Shown: positions 8,045 through 14,577 of the stretch, piece by piece
Layout: each line of letters starts with the position of its first letter
Position numbering within the stretch: the first letter of the stretch is position 1
Assembly: GCA_005882715.1 (NCBI GenBank)
Contig: VBEI01000001.1
Span: 1-31,081 of the forward strand
From: Chloroflexota bacterium
GTDB lineage: Bacteria > Chloroflexota > Dehalococcoidia > SM23-28-2 > RBG-16-64-32
Reading direction: 5' to 3'
Length of the DNA: 31,081 bases
Made by a program: the position numbers and the translations under genes
The notes under the pieces: model-generated
Databases searched by the model: none
What the model was told of the DNA's origin: nothing
Seen by the model: the letters and a program-made list of their open reading frames with translations, nothing else

Positions 8045-9049
8045 TCAACCGACGCGCAGGCGGGGATCAAGAACGTCACGCAGTGCATCCCCCGCGAGGT
8101 TGAAGCCGAGTACGGCCAGCGCGATCGCGCCGGCATAAGCAATCACCGGCCACGTATGTGTGTCCACGCCCTCCCGCTGGGCGCGCCCGAGATCGAGTCC
8201 CCAGGAGGCGCCCTCCTGTGGAACAAACTGCGGGACGATGAAAGCGAGAGCGGCTTCAGCAAGGATGACTACGCCGAGGCCGGTCGAGAACACGACGATG
8301 ACGGAGGCCATAATGTTCGGGAGAATGTAGAACGACATCGTCCGGGTGTCGGTAGCCCCAATCACCCTTGCCGCCTCGACGTACTGCTGCTCTCTCGTCG
8401 ACAGCACGACTCCCCGCACAATTCGCTGGACCTGCGGTATGCCGACAAACCCTAAAGCGAAAGCCACTACCAACAAGCTTGGCTGTGACGTGAAGGGAGT
8501 AATCGACAGGATGAGTATCAGCGTGAGCAACGGCGGGAACGACTGTAATGCGTCGAGAAGCCGCTGTACGGCTGTATCGAACCATCCGCGAAAGTAACCG
8601 CTGATTACACCGATAACAGTACCAATGGCGGTGGCCAGGGCTAGAGCCCAGAGCCCGATGAACATCGACCGGCGGGCGCCCCAGACAACGCGCGTCCAGT
8701 TGTCCCTGCCGGAACCGTCAGTCCCAAGCCAGTGCTTCGTTGAGGGCGCCGCATCAGTGTTAAGGCGCCCGTTAGCGTTCTTGAAGTTCTGCTCTTCGCC
8801 GTAAGGTGCGAGCCACGGCTGGCCGAGCTTGAAGCCAAGGGGAGAGTGCGGCAGCTCCGGCACCCCGAATTCGGCCTTCGGCGTGCCCAGCGTCATCGCG
8901 ATCATGAAAAGGACGAAGAAGAAGCCAAGCGCCCCGAGTGGCTTTCGCCGGATAAACTTGAGGACATTCCGAAGTACGCCGGGGCGATGGGGCAGCGCGA
9001 ACTCCGGCGCTGCCGGACCGATGCTGGGAATAGCCTGTTCTTGCGCCAT
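8045..9049 (-). CDS. Peptide-type ABC transporter permease, DppC/OppC family
   Basis: A 334-aa inner-membrane permease. One hydrophobic helix (about residues 38-55) is followed by a longer-than-usual extracytoplasmic segment of about 60 residues, then the family motif WLGTDGSGRDNWTRVVWGAR and five further helices. The coupling (EAA) loop reads EAARVIGATDTRTMSFYILPN, and the C-terminus is LRDVLDPRLR, both standard for DppC/OppC. It follows the DppB-like gene by 9 nt and precedes the two receptor genes. No ATPase gene accompanies the operon; the single DppD-like ATPase at 13567 is the only candidate in this window. Confidence 0.93.
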   Translation of the reverse strand: MAQEQAIPSIGPAAPEFALPHRPGVLRNVLKFIRRKPLGALGFFFVLFMIAMTLGTPKAEFGVPELPHSPLGFKLGQPWLAPYGEEQNFKNANGRLNTDAAPSTKHWLGTDGSGRDNWTRVVWGARRSMFIGLWALALATAIGTVIGVISGYFRGWFDTAVQRLLDALQSFPPLLTLILILSITPFTSQPSLLVVAFALGFVGIPQVQRIVRGVVLSTREQQYVEAARVIGATDTRTMSFYILPNIMASVIVVFSTGLGVVILAEAALAFIVPQFVPQEGASWGLDLGRAQREGVDTHTWPVIAYAGAIALAVLGFNLAGDALRDVLDPRLRVG

Positions 9050-9058
9050 CTACGTCCG

Positions 9059-10039
9059 TCAGCTGTAGCGAATTCGCGGGTCTAGCCAGCCATAGGCGAT
9101 GTCCACCAACAAATTGATGAACACCAGCATTACAGCCACCACCAGCACTATGCCCTGGATTACGGGGAAGTCTCCTTGCAATGCCGCGCTCGTCACAAAA
9201 AATCCGATGCCGGGGATGTTGTACTGCGTCTCCAATATCACGTTGCCGCTGATGACCGCGCCAAGAAGAAGTCCGATGACAGTTAGCACCGGGATCATGG
9301 CGTTCTTCAACGCATGCCTCACAATGACGACGCGTTCACGAAGCCCCTTAGCCCAAGCGGTCCTGACATAGTCCTGGCGCATTACCTCCAGCATCTGAGA
9401 GCGCAAGAAACGCATGAGCACTGCGCCTGTGCCCAGCCCACCGACAAGCGCCGGCCCTGTCACCCGCTGGAGATTCTTCACCGGGTCCTCCCAGATGTCC
9501 TTCCAGTCAGACCCGGGTCCCAGCCATTGGTCCAGGCCGGTCCCGCCAGCGTACCTTGTCGTCAAGAGAATCACGAAAACAGCAATGATGAACACGGGTA
9601 TGCCGAGGAAGAAGATCGCGACAAAGCGGAGGATATAGTCAATCCACTTGTCCTGCCTGATCGCGGAGATTACGCCCACTGGGACGCCAACGAGAAGCGC
9701 GACCACGATCTGGAGAAGGCCGAGCTCGATAGACGGAGCCGCGCGCGAGGTGATTTCGTGCAGCACCGGCTTCTTCTCCGAGAACGTCTTGCCAAAGTCA
9801 AGTGTCAGCGTGTTCTTCATGAAGTCCACGTACTGCTTGGGAATGCTTTCGTCGAGGCCCAACAGATTCTTCGCGACGTCCTTACATTGCTGGGTATCCT
9901 CGCCCTGGTGAAAGCAACCGGCCGCGAATCTGTTCACGACCTGGTTGGAGTCAACACGGAGCGCCGCAAACACCATTGTCGCCACGAGTAATAGCACAAC
10001 CCCGTTGAGGAGCATGCGGCGAATAATGTATTGCTGCAT
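9059..10039 (-). CDS. Peptide-type ABC transporter permease, DppB/OppB family
   Basis: A 326-aa permease that opens the operon. It begins MQQYIIRRML followed by a transmembrane helix, as DppB proteins do. The extracytoplasmic loop contains a Cys pair (CFHQGEDTQQC) that could form a disulfide. Five more helices follow. The EAA coupling loop is YVRTAWAKGLRERVVIVRHALKNAMIPVLT, and the C-terminus is DIAYGWLDPRIRYS, both diagnostic. ATG 10039 is preceded by TAGGAA only 0-1 nt away, a weak ribosome binding site. A promoter is proposed about 100 nt upstream. Confidence 0.93.
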   Translation of the reverse strand: MQQYIIRRMLLNGVVLLLVATMVFAALRVDSNQVVNRFAAGCFHQGEDTQQCKDVAKNLLGLDESIPKQYVDFMKNTLTLDFGKTFSEKKPVLHEITSRAAPSIELGLLQIVVALLVGVPVGVISAIRQDKWIDYILRFVAIFFLGIPVFIIAVFVILLTTRYAGGTGLDQWLGPGSDWKDIWEDPVKNLQRVTGPALVGGLGTGAVLMRFLRSQMLEVMRQDYVRTAWAKGLRERVVIVRHALKNAMIPVLTVIGLLLGAVISGNVILETQYNIPGIGFFVTSAALQGDFPVIQGIVLVVAVMLVFINLLVDIAYGWLDPRIRYS

Positions 10040-10138
10040 TTCCTACCCGGGCAGGCTCTTGGGGTACCGTAGAATCTGCAATGGGGCGAGCATCTTGGGC
10101 ACGTGTCGCCGGCCTCCCGGGGGCGACTGGTGGCTAGA

Positions 10139-10167
10139 AAATTATCACCGGCGTATTGCCGTGTCAA
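10139..10167 (-). promoter_or_regulatory. Candidate sigma70 promoter for the peptide transporter operon
   Basis: On the minus strand a consensus -35 TTGACA (10162-10167) is followed after 17 nt by TAATTT (10139-10144), a weak -10; the overlapping GATAAT gives 15-nt spacing. It lies about 100 nt upstream of the dppB-like start and faces away from the riboswitch promoter at 10224. Confidence 0.5.
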
Positions 10168-10223
10168 GGGATCGTTAATATTCGTTACTTATGGTTGATC
10201 TTCCTGCGTGTGTTCCGGCTGCA

Positions 10224-10252
10224 TTGACACCCTGCCCCTTTTCACCTACGAT
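10224..10252 (+). promoter_or_regulatory. Sigma70 promoter of the c-di-AMP riboswitch transcript
   Basis: A perfect TTGACA at 10224-10229 and TACGAT at 10247-10252 are separated by exactly 17 nt. Transcription would start near 10259, at the 5' edge of the riboswitch. Confidence 0.75.
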
Positions 10253-10261
10253 AGTTACTGC

Positions 10262-10394
10262 AATCACAAGTGTGATGCGCCAAATCCGCTTAGGCGGACC
10301 GGGGGAGATGAAGTGGGGTGAATCCCCGCCTCTGGCGGGGTAGGGTCAAGGGCCCTTTCGACCCGAACCCGTCAACTAACCCCGGCGGCGGAGG
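10262..10394 (+). promoter_or_regulatory. c-di-AMP riboswitch (ydaO/yuaA family)
   Basis: The plus strand carries the conserved blocks of the ydaO/yuaA motif in order: CGCCAAATCCGC with a short GCGG-closing hairpin, GGACCGGGGGA, GGGGTGAATCC followed by a GC hairpin, GGGTAGGG, and finally CGACCCGAACCCGTCAACTAACCCCG ending in GGCGGCG, which can pair with the 5' CGCC. The CCCGTCA-CTAACC block is the most diagnostic. The class binds cyclic di-AMP and usually turns genes off by termination, commonly cell-wall hydrolases, potassium and osmolyte transporters. Here it is followed by an intrinsic terminator and a small zinc-ribbon gene. Confidence 0.87.
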
Positions 10395-10431
10395 AAAGGG
10401 CCGCGCCTAAAAGTGGTGAACGGCCTTTTTT
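10395..10431 (+). terminator. Intrinsic terminator of the c-di-AMP riboswitch
   Basis: AAAGGGCCG (10395-10403) pairs with CGGCCTTT (10421-10428) with one bulged G, and runs into six T residues (10426-10431). Its position immediately after the aptamer and 30 nt before the ATG makes it the likely expression platform. Confidence 0.75.
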
Positions 10432-10460
10432 GTCGTGTCTAACTAGGGAGGTGGGCTCGG

Positions 10461-10667
10461 ATGCAGACTGCTCCGCCGCGCAGCTGTCCGCGATGTGAGG
10501 GCTCGATGCTATTCGAAGAGGACTGGTACGGCGCCTACAGCACCTGCCTCTCCTGCGGATACGTTTACGAGTTCGGCGCGACTGCTGCCCTAGAGCTCGA
10601 AAGCGACGGCACTGGGGACCAACGCCAGCGTCGGCGCCAGCCTTCTCACGGCAAGCTCCGTCTATAA
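10461..10667 (+). CDS. Small zinc-ribbon protein under c-di-AMP riboswitch control
   Basis: A 68-aa protein with four cysteines in two C-x2-C knuckles (Cys9, Cys12, Cys29, Cys32; CPRC and CLSC), spaced as a zinc ribbon. The intervening acidic/aromatic stretch is LFEEDWYGAYST. Residues after 40 are polar, ending in an Arg/Gln-rich tail (RQRRRQ) that could contact nucleic acid. The start is well supported: AGGGAGGTGG lies 6 nt before the ATG, and the gene directly follows the riboswitch terminator. The function is not known. Small ribbons of this kind may bind DNA, RNA polymerase or ribosomes. Being the only gene directly downstream of the riboswitch implies a role in c-di-AMP signalling or osmotic/cell-wall homeostasis. 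Confidence 0.8.
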   Translation: MQTAPPRSCPRCEGSMLFEEDWYGAYSTCLSCGYVYEFGATAALELESDGTGDQRQRRRQPSHGKLRL

Positions 10668-10669
10668 GG

Positions 10670-10692
10670 ACTCGGCTCTTCGCGAGCCGAGT
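10670..10692. other. Strong hairpin downstream of the zinc-ribbon gene
   Basis: ACTCGGCTC and GAGCCGAGT form a perfect 9-bp stem with the 5-nt loop TTCGC, beginning 2 nt after the zinc-ribbon stop codon. No T-tract follows, so it may be a transcript-stabilising hairpin or an atypical terminator. Confidence 0.5.
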
Positions 10693-10785
10693 AGGTGAAG
10701 GGCCGCGAGCCTCTATCTCTCGCCTTCCGCATCGATTCTTATTCTCTCTATACAGAATATTAACTAATCTTGCGGCGCTGTCCTC

Positions 10786-10815
10786 TTGCCTCTTCTTCCG
10801 CGCGGCTCTTATGCT
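10786..10815 (+). promoter_or_regulatory. Candidate promoter of the 96-aa gene
   Basis: TTGCCT (10786-10791), an 18-nt spacer and TATGCT (10810-10815) precede the GTG start by 8 nt, which would give a leaderless or nearly leaderless mRNA. It is a moderate match only. Confidence 0.35.
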
Positions 10816-10823
10816 GAGCTTGC

Positions 10824-11114
10824 GTGAATACCAACCGTTACGAGCAGTTGACCGTTGAGGGAGGGTTCAAGGGCATGCTCTCTCCAATCAAGGAGAGCCA
10901 AGGTGGCGCCTTCTCAGCGCTTCAGCTTCACTTCCTCCGGCGCTTGAGTCGGCTCCTCCTCCTGCGTGTCGAGCAGTCCGGGCAGCTCAATGAAGAGGGT
11001 CTCCACCTAATCGATCGCGCCATCTATTCAACCTACTGCGATGCGGTCGACCTCGGGGTAACAGCGGAGGCCCAAAAGCTCCTGCACCGCACTGCTCAGT
11101 CATCCGCAGGCTAG
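10824..11114 (+). CDS. Hypothetical helical protein, 96 aa
   Basis: I do not recognise this family. The GTG at 10824 opens a 96-aa frame with an amphipathic, mainly helical composition. A central Leu/Arg-rich stretch (HFLRRLSRLLLLRV) is followed by NEEGLHLIDRAIYSTYCDAVDLGV, reminiscent of a small adaptor or regulatory helix bundle. There are no transmembrane segments, signal peptide or metal motifs; a single Cys occurs in the second half. No ribosome binding site is evident before the GTG, and a -10-like TATGCT lies 8 nt upstream, so a leaderless transcript is possible. An ATG at 10875 would give a shorter, 79-aa product. It sits between the riboswitch-controlled gene and a convergent hydrolase operon. 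Confidence 0.65.
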   Translation: MNTNRYEQLTVEGGFKGMLSPIKESQGGAFSALQLHFLRRLSRLLLLRVEQSGQLNEEGLHLIDRAIYSTYCDAVDLGVTAEAQKLLHRTAQSSAG

Positions 11115-11147
11115 ACCGGCAAAGATTAGCGCCTGCGGCTAAAGGGC

Positions 11148-11951
11148 CTAGCCGGGCCCGGCCCCAGTCGGCGGCGCCTGCCGCACGACCGAGTTTCGAA
11201 GAACCCCAATCCCGCCGATTTCCACCTCAACGATATCGCCTTCGAGCAGCGTCGGTGTCACCCCAGGGGTGCCCGTGAATAGCAGGTCGCCCGGTTCCAG
11301 CGTGCATACATGCGAGGCGAAGGCGATCAGCGCGCCCACGCTGTGCACCAGCGCCACTGTATTCGTCCTCTGCCGCTCTTCGCCGTTTATACGAGTCGTA
11401 AGTTCTAGTCCGCCGGGATCGAGCTCTGTGGCGATCACCGGGCCGATGGGCGAGAAGGTATCGGCGCCTTTCGCACGCCACCACTGCAGGTCATCGCGCT
11501 GCCAGTGCCGCGCGCTTACATCGTTGCCGCACGTATAGCCAAAGACGTATTCGAGAGCTTCATCCGCGCTGACTCCCCGGCATGCCCGACCGATTACGGC
11601 CACGAGCTCGCCTTCGGCGTCCACCCGCCGGGCGCCCTCCGGCAGCACGATCGGCTCATCGTTTCCGATAACGGACGACGATGGCTTCAGAAACAACTGC
11701 GGCTCAGGCGGCGCCTCTTCGCTCTTCGTGATTACGCTGGCCCCCGCAGCGTGCGACTGATAGTTCACGGCCGCCGCCAGGATCTTGCCGGGCCGTGGCA
11801 CAGGCGCGAGAAGGACGGCTTCGGACAGCGGGATCCCGACTTGCGCTTGCAAATGCTCTCCGAAGATGTCGCCTTCCAGCTCATAGATATGCTCGCCCTC
11901 AATGACGCCGTACGCTTCGCGAGCGCTATGCCGAAAACGGGCGTAGATCAT
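11148..11951 (-). CDS. Fumarylacetoacetate hydrolase (FAH) family protein
   Basis: A 267-aa enzyme of the FAH superfamily, which includes acylpyruvases, oxaloacetate decarboxylases and 2-hydroxyhepta-2,4-dienedioate isomerases. A short N-terminal domain (1-50) precedes the catalytic beta-roll with KILAAAVNYQSHA. Metal-binding acids are seen at Glu113 and Glu115 (DAEGELVAVIG) and Asp144 (GNDVSARHWQ). The motifs KGADTFSPIGP and EPGDLLFTGTPGVT, and a GDIVEVEIGGIG close, are all family-typical. It would cleave or isomerise a 2,4-diketo or 2-hydroxymuconate-type acid using Mg2+ or Mn2+. It follows the PIG-L gene by 5 nt, so the two are co-transcribed. The exact substrate cannot be read from sequence. 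Confidence 0.9.
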   Translation of the reverse strand: MIYARFRHSAREAYGVIEGEHIYELEGDIFGEHLQAQVGIPLSEAVLLAPVPRPGKILAAAVNYQSHAAGASVITKSEEAPPEPQLFLKPSSSVIGNDEPIVLPEGARRVDAEGELVAVIGRACRGVSADEALEYVFGYTCGNDVSARHWQRDDLQWWRAKGADTFSPIGPVIATELDPGGLELTTRINGEERQRTNTVALVHSVGALIAFASHVCTLEPGDLLFTGTPGVTPTLLEGDIVEVEIGGIGVLRNSVVRQAPPTGAGPG

Positions 11952-11956
11952 GCCGG

Positions 11957-12655
11957 CTAGAAGAGCAGTTGTATCCGGCGGAAGCGCTCGGCGTAGCCGC
12001 CTTCGGCATTGCGCCAGAACTCCCGCACGCGTCCAGCCATCTCCTCGAAGTTCTCGAACTGACTTTCATGCTGCCGCAAAGCCTCGAACTTCGTCTCAAT
12101 CGTCTCCGTGATGTCCACGTCAAAATTCGTTTCGGACGCCGTCCAAAGGTAAAGCTCCTTGACGCTGAACGGCTCCAGACCTTCCTTCAGCAACTCGGGG
12201 AAGGTCGGCCGGTTTCGCGCCATCGGGTACACTGCGTCGATCGCGACTTCTCCCGCATGGCGGTGGTCGGGATGGTTCACGAATAGGTTGCGGGCGATCT
12301 GGTCTGTGTCGTGAGTGAACACCGCGATCGGTTTGAGTCTTCGTATGTATCTGACGATGTCGCGCATCAACTCTCGGCTGTAGTCGAGTTCCCCATCCAC
12401 GTAGTCGAGAAAGAAGACTTCCTTCACGCCTAACACCCGCGCAGCCGCGCGCTGTTCCTCCCGCCGCAGCGGCACCAGCTTTTCCGGCGTCATCTCCGGG
12501 TCCTCGCTGCCCTTCGAGCCATCGGTACAGATGAGGTAATAGAACTCCCATCCGTTCTTGGACCAGAGAGCAGCCGTGCCCCCTACACCAAATTCTGAGT
12601 CGTCAGGGTGCGCCGCAACTACCAGCGCCCGCTTCGGCCCTTCCTCTTCCGGCAT
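11957..12655 (-). CDS. PIG-L/LmbE-family zinc deacetylase
   Basis: A 232-aa member of the PIG-L (LmbE) N-acetylglucosaminyl deacetylase superfamily. The zinc motif AHPDDSEFG is at residues 15-23 (His16, Asp19 as ligands and Asp18 as base), and the distal HPDHRHAG supplies the third ligand. Family members remove N-acetyl groups from GlcNAc-inositol-type compounds, including mycothiol and bacillithiol precursors, and from chitobiose. The start was set at ATG 12655 because GTGAGG lies 6 nt upstream. The frame is open back to 12760, but that region contains the divergent lexA promoter and the extra residues do not match the family. Coupling with the FAH-family gene suggests a small catabolic or detoxification operon of unknown substrate. 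Confidence 0.9.
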   Translation of the reverse strand: MPEEEGPKRALVVAAHPDDSEFGVGGTAALWSKNGWEFYYLICTDGSKGSEDPEMTPEKLVPLRREEQRAAARVLGVKEVFFLDYVDGELDYSRELMRDIVRYIRRLKPIAVFTHDTDQIARNLFVNHPDHRHAGEVAIDAVYPMARNRPTFPELLKEGLEPFSVKELYLWTASETNFDVDITETIETKFEALRQHESQFENFEEMAGRVREFWRNAEGGYAERFRRIQLLF

Positions 12656-12753
12656 TGGCATCCTCACGTCTTCTAGTCCGCTCGCCATCGGGCGGTCATT
12701 GTCCGTTCTGGGAATGGGTAGCGTCCGGCATTGTAGCAAATGCCAGCGCGAGA

Positions 12754-12782
12754 TTGACAATCGAACGTATGCTCTCTAAACT
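12754..12782 (+). promoter_or_regulatory. lexA promoter
   Basis: Consensus -35 TTGACA (12754-12759) and TAAACT (12777-12782) are spaced by 17 nt. The palindromic LexA operator begins at the next base, so it covers the predicted transcription start. Confidence 0.7.
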
Positions 12783-12801
12783 TTTGTTCTAAAAGAACAA
12801 A
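12783..12801. promoter_or_regulatory. Probable LexA operator (SOS box)
   Basis: TTTGTTCT-AAA-AGAACAAA is a perfect 8-bp inverted repeat with a 3-nt centre. It contains the GTTC/GAAC half-sites used by many LexA proteins but in the order GTTC-N5-GAAC. It lies directly after the -10 box of lexA and upstream of the divergent PIG-L gene, consistent with autoregulation. Assignment to LexA is inferred from position and symmetry. Confidence 0.7.
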
Positions 12802-12840
12802 GGTTCGGTCGCGATGGGTTGGCCGGGCATGGAGGAAGCG

Positions 12841-13470
12841 ATGAGAGAGCAATCGCCGAAGCAGACGCGAATCCTGGAGTTCATTCGCAGTTTCATCGAC
12901 AACCACGACTACCCGCCAAGCATCCGGCAAATCCAGGAAGCGTGCGACATCAGCTCAACGTCCGTAGTCGACTACAACTTACGTGCGCTTGAGAAGAGCG
13001 GCCAAATCCGTCGCGACCGCGATGTCTCACGAGGAATAGAGCTCGTCGACAAGCGCCCGAGAGTGATATCCGTGCCGATCATCGGTACGATTGCGGCAGG
13101 GCAGCCTATCCCTGTCCCTTCCGCCGATACGTGGCAAGATCATGACTCGGACACCATCGACGTAACGCCCGACAAGATCGGCGGCCGCGAAGACGTATAC
13201 GCCCTTCGGGTAAAGGGCGATTCAATGATCGACGCGCTCGTCAACGACGGAGACATCGTGCTCATGCAGAAGGCCGAAACGGCCCACGACGGCGAAATGG
13301 TCGCCGCCTGGCTCAAGGACGAGCAGGAAGCGACTCTCAAGAAGATCTACCGCGAGGGCGACCGCGTCCGCTTGCAACCCGCTAACCGGACCATGGCGCC
13401 CATCTACACGGCCGCAGCAAACATTCAAGTGCAGGGTAAGGTCATCCATATTTCCCGCGATAACCCCTGA
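12841..13470 (+). CDS. lexA: LexA, SOS-response repressor
   Basis: A 209-aa LexA. Residues 5-70 form the winged helix-turn-helix (SIRQIQEACDISSTSVVDYNLRALEKSGQI). The self-cleavage bond is Ala86-Gly87 (IAAGQPIP), and the catalytic dyad is Ser128 (KGDSMIDA) and Lys167 (ATLKKIY). RecA-stimulated autocleavage inactivates the repressor after DNA damage. Start: ATG 12841 has GGAGGA 4-5 nt upstream; earlier in-frame ATGs at 12814 and 12829 lie at or before that ribosome binding site and are not needed. The gene has its own promoter and a palindromic operator. Length and motifs are normal. Confidence 0.97.
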   Translation: MREQSPKQTRILEFIRSFIDNHDYPPSIRQIQEACDISSTSVVDYNLRALEKSGQIRRDRDVSRGIELVDKRPRVISVPIIGTIAAGQPIPVPSADTWQDHDSDTIDVTPDKIGGREDVYALRVKGDSMIDALVNDGDIVLMQKAETAHDGEMVAAWLKDEQEATLKKIYREGDRVRLQPANRTMAPIYTAAANIQVQGKVIHISRDNP

Positions 13471-13508
13471 CCGTTTCGCTGTCAGTGCCGTACCCTTTGG
13501 AAGTCGGC

Positions 13509-13517
13509 TGATATAAT
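13509..13517 (+). promoter_or_regulatory. Extended -10 promoter for the DppD-like ATPase gene
   Basis: TGATATAAT matches an extended -10 element (TGN-TATAAT); no convincing -35 is seen 17 nt upstream. The start would be near 13524, leaving a leader of about 43 nt before the TTG. Confidence 0.55.
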
Positions 13518-13566
13518 CGAAAAGAGACGCTCAAACCGCCGCGCTCGGGTTGAAAAGGGGTCCCGC

Positions 13567-14577
13567 TTGATCGCTCCCATCCTGCGCATAGAAGACCTCT
13601 CAGCCGAATTCTTGACGCCTGACGGTACCGTCAAAGCCGTCAACCATGTTTCTTTATCGTTGCGGGAGGGCGGCACACTCGCCCTGACGGGCGAGAGCGG
13701 ATCGGGCAAAACATCTGTCGCGCTCTGCGCACTCAACCTGCTGCCCCACCCCGGGCGCATCACAGGCGGCCGCATCCTCCTTCACGACCGCGATGTTCTT
13801 TCGTTTACGCATGAGCAGCTCCGCCAGGTCCGTGGCCGCGACATCGCAATGGTATTCCAGGACCCGGCAACCGGCCTGAACCCAGTGCTTTCCGTGGGTC
13901 AGCAAGTCGAGGAGATAATCACAAATCATCTGGATGTGCCCAGGCGGGAGGCCAAGCGCCGGACGGTCGAAGTGCTCGCCCAGATGGGGCTTCCCGATCC
14001 GGAGCAAGTCACTACTCGCTACCCGTTCCAGCTTTCGGGCGGGATGTCCCAGCGAGTAATGATCGCCATCGCAACAGCCCTTAATCCGAAGGTGCTTATT
14101 CTCGATGAACCAACATCGGCGCTCGACGTTACAGTGCAGGCAGCCATTCTTCAGGACTTGCGGCGCCTCCAGCAGACTTATGGCACATCGATCCTGCTAA
14201 TCACCCATGATCTGGGAATCGTCGCGCAGATGGCGGAGGACGTGGCGGTCATGTACGCCGGCTCCGTGGTGGAGTATGCGGACGCGCTGACGTTATTCGA
14301 CCGGCCCCGCCACCCATACACCTGGTCGCTATTGGCGAGCCGTCCTCGCTGGGACCGAGAGGGTTTCGGCCGCCTGCCGTCTATTCGTGGCACGCCGCCC
14401 AGCCTGATTGACCTACCCGACGAATGCCCATTTCTGCCCCGTTGCCCGAAGGCTACCAACGTCTGCCGCACCGAACCGGTGCCTCCGCTCGCGCCGCTAG
14501 AAGCAGGACATCTCGCGGCCTGCTACAACCCCATCTACCAGGAGGAACCGGCCAGGGCGGGTGTTCGCACTGACTAA
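13567..14577 (+). CDS. Oligopeptide/dipeptide ABC transporter ATP-binding protein, DppD/OppD family
   Basis: A 336-aa ABC ATPase with every catalytic motif: Walker A GESGSGKT (42-49), Q-loop Gln98 in VFQDP, signature LSGGM (156-160), Walker B ILDEPTS (Asp180, Glu181) and switch His214 in LLITHDLGI. The C-terminal extension with CPFLPRCPKATNVC and a further Cys is the peptide-transporter domain that distinguishes DppD/OppD from other ATPases. The start is TTG at 13567, with AAAAGGGG 6-7 nt upstream; no ATG fits the conserved N-terminus. It stands alone, with no DppF/OppF partner or permeases beside it. It may serve the ATPase-less permease/receptor operon at 3988-10039. Its 3' end overlaps the convergent holA by 4 nt. 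Confidence 0.93.
   Translation: MIAPILRIEDLSAEFLTPDGTVKAVNHVSLSLREGGTLALTGESGSGKTSVALCALNLLPHPGRITGGRILLHDRDVLSFTHEQLRQVRGRDIAMVFQDPATGLNPVLSVGQQVEEIITNHLDVPRREAKRRTVEVLAQMGLPDPEQVTTRYPFQLSGGMSQRVMIAIATALNPKVLILDEPTSALDVTVQAAILQDLRRLQQTYGTSILLITHDLGIVAQMAEDVAVMYAGSVVEYADALTLFDRPRHPYTWSLLASRPRWDREGFGRLPSIRGTPPSLIDLPDECPFLPRCPKATNVCRTEPVPPLAPLEAGHLAACYNPIYQEEPARAGVRTD

Noticed and set aside
9314..9991. 225-codon frame on the plus strand inside the dppB-like gene
   Set aside because: The opposite frame is a complete, motif-perfect permease; the plus frame is charged, low-complexity and without a start signal.
12656..12760. Extending the PIG-L protein to 267 aa
   Set aside because: The extension would overlap the lexA promoter region, has no ribosome binding site and no family similarity; ATG 12655 has GTGAGG at good spacing.
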